A DNA stretch of 5,710 bases, from NCBI GenBank assembly GCA_900765465.1, contig CAAFRM010000240.1, positions 1 to 5,710 on the forward strand. The letters run 5' to 3'. Positions 1-5,267 of this stretch are shown in pieces (position 1 is the first letter of the stretch; every line of letters begins with the position of its first letter). This stretch comes from an uncultured Prevotella sp. (GTDB lineage Bacteria > Bacteroidota > Bacteroidia > Bacteroidales > Bacteroidaceae). The position numbers and the translations under genes were made by a program. The notes under the pieces are model-generated. The model saw only the letters and a program-made list of their open reading frames with translations. It was not told the DNA's origin and searched no databases.

Positions 1-1151
1 AGTTGGTTGGCGTGACTGGTACCAATGGCAAGACCACCATCGCCACCTTATTATATAATATGTTCCGCAAGTTCGGACATAAGTGCGGTTTGCTCTCCAC
101 CGTGTGCAACTACATTGAGGACGAGGCGATTCCTGCCGACCATACCACTCCAGACCCTATAGAGCTGAACATGCTGCTGGGCAAGATGGTAGAGGCTGGC
201 TGCGAGTATGCCTTCATGGAGTGCTCTTCGCACGCCATCGCACAGAAGCGTATCGGAGGTCTGCAGTTTGCCGGCGGATTGTTTACCAACCTGACCCGCG
301 ACCATCTGGACTATCACAAGACCTTTGAGAACTATCGCAACGCCAAGAAGGCATTCTTCGACGGACTGCCAAAGACCGCCTTTGCCATCACCAATGCCGA
401 CGACAAGAACGGCATGATTATGGTGCAGAACACCAAGGCCACCGTGAAAACCTACTCTACCCGCTCTATGGCCGACTTCAAGGCAAGAATCCTGGAGTGT
501 CACTTCGGCGGCATGTATCTGGAGATTGACGGCAGAGAAGTGGGCGTACAGTTTATCGGCAAGTTCAACGTGAGCAACCTGCTCGCCGTATACGGTGCAG
601 CCATCATGCTGGGCAAGAAGCCAGAGGATGTGCTCGTAGTGATGAGCACCCTTCACAGCGTAAACGGACGACTGGAGCCAATCCAGTCGCCAGAAGGCTA
701 TACCGCCATCGTAGACTATGCCCACACGCCAGACGCCCTGGAGAACGTATTGAACGCCATCCACGAAGTGCTCGACGGCAAGGGCGGCGAAGTAATCACC
801 GTATGCGGAGCCGGCGGCAACCGCGACAAGGGCAAGCGCCCGCTGATGGCGCAGGAGGCCGTAAAGCAGAGCGATAAGGTAATCATCACCAGCGACAACC
901 CACGCTTCGAGGAGCCACAGGACATCATCAACGACATGCTTGCCGGACTCAACGCCCAGCAGATGAAGAAGGTGATCAGCATCGTAGACCGCAAGGAAGC
1001 CATCCGCACAGCCTGCATGATGGCAAAGAAGGGCGACGTGATTCTCGTAGCCGGAAAGGGACATGAGGACTATCAGGAGATTAAGGGCGTGAAGCACCAC
1101 TTTGACGACAAGGAGGTGATTCGCGACATCTTCGGCATTCCACAGAAGTAA
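1..1151 (+). CDS. murE: UDP-MurNAc-tripeptide synthetase MurE, meso-DAP type, 5' partial
   Basis: Cytoplasmic ATP-dependent Mur ligase that adds the third amino acid to UDP-MurNAc-L-Ala-D-Glu. The frame is already open at the left edge (bases 1-2 end a codon cut by the window), so the TTG at 3 is an internal Leu codon, not a start. About 100 N-terminal residues, the UDP-binding domain, are missing compared with a family length near 480-495. Counting from base 3, visible motifs are the ATP P-loop TGTNGKTT (5-12), HTTPDP (47-52), ECSSHA (73-78), NLTRDHLDYH (96-105), the Lys expected to be carbamylated in YRNAK (K115), GRLEP (222-226), VDYAHTPDALENVL (237-250), GAGGNRDKGKRP (269-280) and GKGHEDYQ (351-358). 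DNPR at 298-301 is the signature of meso-diaminopimelate-adding MurE; Lys-adding enzymes differ there. The middle and C-terminal domains are intact. mraY follows 20 bases after the TAA stop. Confidence 0.97.
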   Translation, partial: LVGVTGTNGKTTIATLLYNMFRKFGHKCGLLSTVCNYIEDEAIPADHTTPDPIELNMLLGKMVEAGCEYAFMECSSHAIAQKRIGGLQFAGGLFTNLTRDHLDYHKTFENYRNAKKAFFDGLPKTAFAITNADDKNGMIMVQNTKATVKTYSTRSMADFKARILECHFGGMYLEIDGREVGVQFIGKFNVSNLLAVYGAAIMLGKKPEDVLVVMSTLHSVNGRLEPIQSPEGYTAIVDYAHTPDALENVLNAIHEVLDGKGGEVITVCGAGGNRDKGKRPLMAQEAVKQSDKVIITSDNPRFEEPQDIINDMLAGLNAQQMKKVISIVDRKEAIRTACMMAKKGDVILVAGKGHEDYQEIKGVKHHFDDKEVIRDIFGIPQK

Positions 1152-1171
1152 AACAAAGAAAAAGAAGAAAA
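1152..1171 (+). promoter_or_regulatory. A-rich leader of mraY without Shine-Dalgarno
   Basis: The 20 bases between the murE stop and the mraY ATG are nearly all A with a few G and a single C (for example AAAGAAGAAAA). There is no AGGAGG-like core at a useful distance. The murD, ftsW and murG starts also lack one and are preceded by A-rich runs such as GATAGAAAAGAA before ftsW. This fits the known Bacteroidota habit of initiating on A-rich, weakly structured leaders instead of by anti-SD pairing. It supports ATG 1172 as the start and translation from a shared murE-mraY transcript. Confidence 0.5.
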
Positions 1172-2440
1172 ATGTTATATTATCTCTTTAGATTTTTAGA
1201 GCAGTGGGGCATCTCAGGCTCTCACATGTGGGGTTACATCTCGTTCCGAGCCCTGCTCGCATTGATATTGTCACTCGTTATCTCAGCATGGTTTGGCGAG
1301 AAATTCATCAAGTATCTCAAAAACAAGCAAATCACTGAGACCCAGCGCGATGCCAGCATTGACCCGTTTGGAGTGAAGAAAATTGGCGTGCCTTCTATGG
1401 GTGGTGTCATCATCATCCTTGCCATCCTCGTTCCGGTGATTCTGCTGGGACGTCTGCGCAACATCTATCTCATCCTGATGATCATCACCACCGTATGGCT
1501 GGGTTTCCTGGGCGGTATGGACGACTTCATCAAGATTTTCAAGCGCGACAAGGAAGGCTTGAAGGGTAAGTACAAGATTGTGGGACAGGTGGGCATCGGT
1601 CTCATCGTGGGTCTGGTGCTCTGGGCTTCGCCTGACGTGAAGATGAACGAGAACCTCGCCATCGAACGCCAGGGACAGGAGACCGTAGTGAAACACCGCG
1701 CAGAAGCAAGGAAATCGCTGAAGACTACGATTCCGTTCTTCAAGGGTCACAACCTGGATTACTCCAACATTACCAGCTTCTGCGGCAAATACAAGGTGGC
1801 AGCAGGCTGGATTCTCTTCGTGATTATGACCATCTTTGTGGTGACAGCCGTATCCAACGGAGCCAACCTCAACGACGGTATGGACGGCATGTGTGCCGGC
1901 AACTCCGCCATCATAGGTGTGGCGCTAGGCATACTTGCGTATGTGTCATCGCACATCGAGTTTGCCGCCTACCTCAACATCATGTATATCCCTGGTTCAG
2001 AGGAACTGGTGGTATTCTTCTGCGCCTTCATCGGAGCGCTCATCGGTTTCCTCTGGTACAACGCCTACCCTGCCCAGGTGTTCATGGGCGACACGGGTTC
2101 ACTGACCATCGGCGGCATCATCGCCGTGGGTGCCATCATCATCCACAAGGAGCTGATGCTGCCTATCCTCTGCGGTATCTTCTTCGTAGAGAGCCTCAGC
2201 GTGATGATGCAGGTTTACTACTACAAGCTGGGCAAGCGCAGGGGCATCAAGCAGCGCATCTTCAAGCGCACGCCTATCCATGACAACTTCCGCACACAGG
2301 ATAGCCAGCTGGACCCTGAGTGCAAGTACTTGTGGAAGAAGCCTCGCAACTGCTACCACGAATCGAAGATTACCATCCGTTTCTGGATTGTAACCATCAT
2401 CCTGGCGGCATTGACCATCATCACATTGAAGATTAGATAA
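1172..2440 (+). CDS. mraY: Phospho-N-acetylmuramoyl-pentapeptide transferase MraY (lipid I synthase)
   Basis: Polytopic inner-membrane enzyme that transfers phospho-MurNAc-pentapeptide from UDP to undecaprenyl phosphate, forming lipid I. The 422-residue protein has about ten hydrophobic segments. Family motifs are present: GVPSMGG (72-78), the Mg-site aspartates in GGMDD (D117, D118), NLNDGMDG (232-239) and FMGDTGS (304-310, D307). Three things differ from E. coli MraY (about 360 residues). There is an extra stretch of roughly 30 charged residues at about 154-185 in the periplasmic loop before IPFFKG. The loop-E histidine motif reads PIHDNF (H370, D371, N372) instead of PIHHHF. About 17 extra residues follow it (roughly 374-400) before the last membrane segment, RFWIVTII. 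The last two segments still end in the typical RFWI...LK(I/V)R pattern, so the gene looks intact. Start ATG 1172 places the first membrane segment where expected. A WecA-type transferase is unlikely given the motifs and position between murE and murD. Confidence 0.97.
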   Translation: MLYYLFRFLEQWGISGSHMWGYISFRALLALILSLVISAWFGEKFIKYLKNKQITETQRDASIDPFGVKKIGVPSMGGVIIILAILVPVILLGRLRNIYLILMIITTVWLGFLGGMDDFIKIFKRDKEGLKGKYKIVGQVGIGLIVGLVLWASPDVKMNENLAIERQGQETVVKHRAEARKSLKTTIPFFKGHNLDYSNITSFCGKYKVAAGWILFVIMTIFVVTAVSNGANLNDGMDGMCAGNSAIIGVALGILAYVSSHIEFAAYLNIMYIPGSEELVVFFCAFIGALIGFLWYNAYPAQVFMGDTGSLTIGGIIAVGAIIIHKELMLPILCGIFFVESLSVMMQVYYYKLGKRRGIKQRIFKRTPIHDNFRTQDSQLDPECKYLWKKPRNCYHESKITIRFWIVTIILAALTIITLKIR

Positions 2441-2444
2441 AACA

Positions 2445-2463
2445 CAGGCTCTTTTCCAGCCTG
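2445..2463 (+). repeat. Small stem-loop in the mraY-murD gap
   Basis: CAGGCT (2445-2450) and AGCCTG (2458-2463) form a perfect 6-bp inverted repeat around a 7-base loop, CTTTTCC. It starts 4 bases after the mraY stop and ends 19 bases before the murD ATG. No T run follows, so it is a poor intrinsic terminator. A 6-bp repeat can arise by chance in a gap of this size; function is unknown. Confidence 0.4.
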
Positions 2464-2482
2464 ATTAGACAAGAATAAGACA

Positions 2483-3820
2483 ATGAGCAAAATTGTAATT
2501 TTAGGAGCCGGCGAGAGCGGCGCAGGTGCTGCCGTGCTGGCTAAGAAGGAGGGATTCGAGGTCTTCGTATCAGACATGTCGAAGATCAAGGATAACTACA
2601 AGAAGTTGATGGATGACCACAACATTGAATGGGAAGAGGGTCACCACACAGAAGAGAAGATCTTAGACGCCGACGAAGTCATCAAGAGCCCGGGCATCCC
2701 TAAGGAGGCACCTATGGTTCAGAAACTGATGGCGAAGGGCACTCCTATCATCAGCGAAATAGAGTTTGCAGGCCGCTATACCGACGCCAAGATGATCTGC
2801 ATCACGGGCAGCAACGGCAAGACTACCACCACCTCGCTGATTTACCACATCATCAAGTCGGCTGGCTACGATGTAGGTCTGGCGGGCAACATCGGAAAGA
2901 GTCTGGCGCTGCAGGTGGCAGAGACTCCTCATAAGTACTACGTCATCGAGCTGAGCAGTTTCCAGCTCGACAACATGTATGAGTTCCGTGCCAACGTGGC
3001 TATCCTGCTCAACATCACCCCTGATCATCTGGACCGCTATGAGTTCAAGATGCAGAACTATACCGATGCCAAGATGCGCATCACCCAGAACCAGACAGAG
3101 GAAGACAGCTTCATCTTCTGGAACGACGACCCTATCGTGAAGAAGGAACTGGAGAAGTATGACCTCAAGTCACACCTCTGCCCATTCTCTGAATTCAACG
3201 AAGAAGGATGCGTGGGCTTCATCAAGGACGGCAAGTACAAGCTTAACTTCCCATCAGCCTTCGAGATGCCACAGGCAGACATGAGCCTGCGCGGCAAGCA
3301 CAATATCTACAACAGTCTGGCTGCCGGACTTGCCTGCAACATCGTGGGCATCGACCACGAGACCCTGCACAAGGGGCTGAGCGATTTTCCTGGCGTAGAA
3401 CACCGCCTGGAGAAGGTGGGCAAGTTCAAGGGCGTTTACTATGTGAACGACTCAAAGGCTACCAACGTGGATGCCTGCTGGTATGCGCTGGAAAGCATGA
3501 CCACTCCTACCATCCTCATCATCGGAGGTAAGGACAAGGGCAACGACTACAACCAGATCAAGGACCTGGTGAAGGAGAAATGCGCAGGTATCGTATATCT
3601 GGGAGCCGACAATCAGAAGTTGCACGACAACTTCGATGCCCTGGGCATCCCTGTGCGCGACACCCACAGCATGAAAGACTGCGTGGCTGCCTGCCAGGAA
3701 CTGGCTAAGCCAGGCTACACCGTATTGCTGAGCCCATGCTGCGCCAGCTTCGACCTGTTTAAGAACATGGAAGACAGAGGAGAGCAGTTTAAGGCATTGG
3801 CAAGAGCCATCGGAGAATAA
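2483..3820 (+). CDS. murD: UDP-N-acetylmuramoyl-L-alanine--D-glutamate ligase MurD
   Basis: Cytoplasmic Mur ligase that adds D-glutamate to UDP-MurNAc-L-Ala using ATP. At 445 residues it matches the family length. The N-terminal Rossmann-like domain opens with VILGAGESGAG (5-15) and includes KSPGIP (68-73). The central ATPase domain has the P-loop GSNGKTTTT (109-117), ELSSFQLD (156-163), NITPDHLDRY (177-186) and K197 at the position of the carbamylated lysine. HNIYNSLAA (273-281) leads to the C-terminal domain, with GVEHRLE (304-310), YVNDSKATN (320-328), IIGGKDKG (346-353) and LLSPCCASFDLFKN (415-428) followed by RGEQF (432-436). These are diagnostic of MurD and not of MurC, MurE or MurF. 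No key residue appears missing. Start ATG 2483 puts the glycine-rich loop at the usual N-terminal position; no Shine-Dalgarno is seen. mraY ends 42 bases upstream and a strong hairpin begins 6 bases after the stop. Confidence 0.98.
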   Translation: MSKIVILGAGESGAGAAVLAKKEGFEVFVSDMSKIKDNYKKLMDDHNIEWEEGHHTEEKILDADEVIKSPGIPKEAPMVQKLMAKGTPIISEIEFAGRYTDAKMICITGSNGKTTTTSLIYHIIKSAGYDVGLAGNIGKSLALQVAETPHKYYVIELSSFQLDNMYEFRANVAILLNITPDHLDRYEFKMQNYTDAKMRITQNQTEEDSFIFWNDDPIVKKELEKYDLKSHLCPFSEFNEEGCVGFIKDGKYKLNFPSAFEMPQADMSLRGKHNIYNSLAAGLACNIVGIDHETLHKGLSDFPGVEHRLEKVGKFKGVYYVNDSKATNVDACWYALESMTTPTILIIGGKDKGNDYNQIKDLVKEKCAGIVYLGADNQKLHDNFDALGIPVRDTHSMKDCVAACQELAKPGYTVLLSPCCASFDLFKNMEDRGEQFKALARAIGE

Positions 3821-3826
3821 AAAATC

Positions 3827-3867
3827 AAGGAGTTAAGGAACCAGGACACCCCTGGCCTTAACTCCTT
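3827..3867. repeat. Strong 17-bp hairpin between murD and ftsW
   Basis: AAGGAGTTAAGG (3827-3838) is the exact reverse complement of CCTTAACTCCTT (3856-3867). Inside it, CCAGG (3841-3845) pairs with CCTGG (3851-3855) around the loop ACACC. The only interruption in 17 pairs is a 2-base AA bulge (3839-3840). It begins 6 bases after the murD stop and ends 25 bases before the ftsW ATG. On the + strand the following bases (CACTTTC) are a poor U-tract, so full termination of the operon there is doubtful. On the - strand the stem is followed by GA and then six Ts, from the A run at 3819-3824, which looks like an intrinsic terminator for antisense transcription. Other possibilities are an mRNA processing or stability element, or a copy of a dispersed palindromic repeat. 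Confidence 0.85.
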
Positions 3868-3892
3868 CACTTTCAAAATAGATAGAAAAGAA

Positions 3893-5170
3893 ATGAACAA
3901 TAAGACCATAGGCAACATATTCAAGGGAGACAAGGTAATCTGGATGGTTTTCTTCTTTCTCTGTATGATCAGTATCGTGGAGGTGTATTCCGCTTCCAGC
4001 TCCCTGTCGTACAAGAGCGGCAACTTCATGGCTCCTGTACTCCGACACATTGGCCTGCTGGGAATGGGCTTGATTACCATGATATGTATGCTCAAGGTTA
4101 AGTGCAAGTACTTCAAGATTGTAACTCCTTTCGTCTTGCTCCCGTCGCTCGGACTGCTCGTCTGGGTGCTGGTAGCCGGACAGTCAACCAATGGTGCATC
4201 CCGATGGATCAACTTCATCGGCATCCAGTTTCAGCCATCCGAGATAGCCAAGGGAGCGGTGGTGCTGGCTGTGGCACAGATTCTGAGTGCCATGCAGACA
4301 CCCAACGGTGCCGACCGTAGAGCATTCAAATACGTTCTGACGGCTTGCAGCATGTTTGTTTTCCTCATCTGTCTGGAAAACCTGTCAACCGCCATGCTTC
4401 TATGTATCACCATCTTATGCATGATGATCATAGGCAGGGTACCGATGAGTCAGATAGGCAAGTTGGTGGGTACAGTCCTGATAGGCATCTGCCTTATCTT
4501 TGCCGCCGTCATGATAGTAGGTCAGGACAAGGGAGAAACGGCGCAGAAACCGGAAAATACATTGACGGAAAACGTGAACGAGGAGAAAGAGGCACCGGGA
4601 AAAATAGAGAAGATGTTCCACCGCGCCGACACCTGGAAGGCACGTATCGACAAGTTTCTGAATTCCAAGCCAGTGGCACCGGAAGACGTAGACCTTGACA
4701 AGGATGCCCAGGTGGCACATGCCAACATCGCCATCGCCTCATCCAACATCGTAGGAAAGGGTCCGGGCAACTCCGTGGAGCGCGACTTCCTGTCGCAGGC
4801 ATTCTCCGACTTCATCTATGCCATCATCATCGAAGAGATGGGCATCTGGGGAGCCGTGTTCGTAGCCATGCTCTACATCATCCTGCTGTTCAGAGCCGGC
4901 AAGATAGCCAACCGCTGCGAGAACACCTTCCCGGCGTTCCTCTGCATGGGCCTTGCCATCATGCTCGTGGTGCAGGCATTGTTCAACATGGCAGTGGCTG
5001 TGGGCCTGGCTCCGGTGACCGGTCAGCCGCTTCCGCTCATCAGCCGAGGCGGTACTTCCACCATCATCAACTGTCTCTATCTAGGAATCATATTAAGCAT
5101 CAGTAGAACAGCAAAAAAGAAAGATTTGCCTCAAAATGAAGCAAATATTGACAAATTTGCTGCTGCATAA
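3893..5170 (+). CDS. ftsW: Septal peptidoglycan glycosyltransferase FtsW (SEDS family)
   Basis: Integral membrane SEDS protein that polymerises lipid II into glycan at the division septum, working with a class B PBP (FtsI). The 425 residues hold about ten hydrophobic segments (roughly 15-33, 49-67, 75-95, 118-133, 148-164, 165-180, 190-210, 310-333, 346-370, 385-404). SEDS landmarks are GASRWI (101-106) with FQPSEIAKGA (113-122), GKGPGNS (288-294), FSDFIYAIIIEEMG (304-317) with D306 at the expected catalytic position, and TGQPLPLISRGGTS (376-389). Variants against the proteobacterial pattern are LENLST for PDLGT (161-166), QAFSDF for EAHTDF and ISRGGTS for ISYGGSS. The loop between segments 7 and 8 is long, with a Lys/Glu-rich portion at about 211-240. 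The position between murD and murG favours FtsW over RodA or SpoVE, which share the fold. Start ATG 3893 follows an A-rich leader. The C-terminus is a short polar tail ending in AAA. Confidence 0.95.
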   Translation: MNNKTIGNIFKGDKVIWMVFFFLCMISIVEVYSASSSLSYKSGNFMAPVLRHIGLLGMGLITMICMLKVKCKYFKIVTPFVLLPSLGLLVWVLVAGQSTNGASRWINFIGIQFQPSEIAKGAVVLAVAQILSAMQTPNGADRRAFKYVLTACSMFVFLICLENLSTAMLLCITILCMMIIGRVPMSQIGKLVGTVLIGICLIFAAVMIVGQDKGETAQKPENTLTENVNEEKEAPGKIEKMFHRADTWKARIDKFLNSKPVAPEDVDLDKDAQVAHANIAIASSNIVGKGPGNSVERDFLSQAFSDFIYAIIIEEMGIWGAVFVAMLYIILLFRAGKIANRCENTFPAFLCMGLAIMLVVQALFNMAVAVGLAPVTGQPLPLISRGGTSTIINCLYLGIILSISRTAKKKDLPQNEANIDKFAAA

Positions 5171-5189
5171 CAAAAGACTATCTAAAATT

Positions 5190-5228
5190 AGGTAAAAAAT
5201 GCCATTAAATGGATTTTTTTGCTTACCT
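5190..5228. repeat. Long imperfect inverted repeat overlapping the murG promoter region
   Basis: Left arm: AGGTAA (5190-5195), AAAAT (5196-5200), unpaired G5201, CCAT (5202-5205). Loop: TAA. Right arm: ATGG (5209-5212), ATTTT (5213-5217), unpaired TTTGC (5218-5222), TTACCT (5223-5228). This gives 15 complementary pairs over 39 bases with one bulge and one asymmetric gap. The centre, a short stem followed by seven Ts (5214-5220), resembles a weak bidirectional intrinsic terminator for ftsW transcription. The right arm also overlaps the -7 element of the putative murG promoter, so a DNA operator is possible. The stem is AT-rich, and part of the pairing may simply reflect an A run facing a T run. 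Confidence 0.5.
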
Positions 5229-5231
5229 TTG
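5224..5231 (+). promoter_or_regulatory. Bacteroidota-type -7 promoter element upstream of murG
   Basis: TACCTTTG is a full match to TAnnTTTG, the -7 element recognised by the primary sigma factor of Bacteroidota. It lies in an AT-rich gap and would place a transcript start near 5236-5240, about 30 bases before the murG ATG. I find no clear TTTG/TTG at the -33 position (about 5198-5206), so the match is half a promoter. It would give murG and the genes after it their own promoter in addition to readthrough. No equivalent element is seen in the other three gaps. Confidence 0.5.
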
Positions 5232-5243
5232 CGTTGGATTTAT

Positions 5244-5258
5244 TGACCCTATGGGTCA
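5244..5258. promoter_or_regulatory. TGACCC-TAT-GGGTCA palindrome in the murG leader
   Basis: A perfect 6-bp inverted repeat with a 3-base spacer, just downstream of the predicted transcript start and 9 bases before ATG 5268. In DNA it has the shape of a dimeric-repressor operator. In RNA it would be a small GC-rich hairpin (one added U-G pair possible) touching the ribosome footprint. The sequence alone does not tell these apart, and chance is possible. Confidence 0.45.
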
Positions 5259-5267
5259 GAAACAAGA

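Noticed and set aside
894..905. MurE as a lysine-adding enzyme
   Set aside because: The motif is DNPR, as in meso-diaminopimelate enzymes; Lys-adding MurE enzymes differ at this site.
51..1100. A 349-codon open frame on the - strand, antisense to almost all of visible murE
   Set aside because: murE on the + strand is certain from its motifs. The antisense translation has no recognisable domain and is low-complexity, rich in Leu, Val, His and Ala. Codon bias in the sense gene leaves few stops in this frame.
1283..1750. - strand open frame of 155 codons inside mraY
   Set aside because: It lies fully within mraY, is rich in His, Asp and Gln from reverse reading of membrane-segment codons, and has no family resemblance.
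1891..2283. + strand frame of 130 codons overlapping mraY
   Set aside because: An out-of-frame reading of mraY, rich in Arg, His and Cys, with no domain.
3827..3832. AAGGAG as a Shine-Dalgarno site for ftsW
   Set aside because: It lies more than 60 bases before the ftsW ATG and is paired inside the hairpin. Genes in this window do not use Shine-Dalgarno sites.
3715..4224. - strand frame of 169 codons spanning the murD end, the hairpin and the ftsW start
   Set aside because: It crosses two certain genes and has no recognisable motif. The real frames explain the sequence fully.
4345..4698. + strand frame of 117 codons inside ftsW
   Set aside because: A shifted reading of ftsW, dominated by Arg, His and Gly, with no protein-family signal.
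5218..5221. TTTG as the -33 element of the murG promoter
   Set aside because: It is only two bases from the TACCTTTG element, where about 19-21 is needed. No good -7 element lies 20 bases downstream of it.
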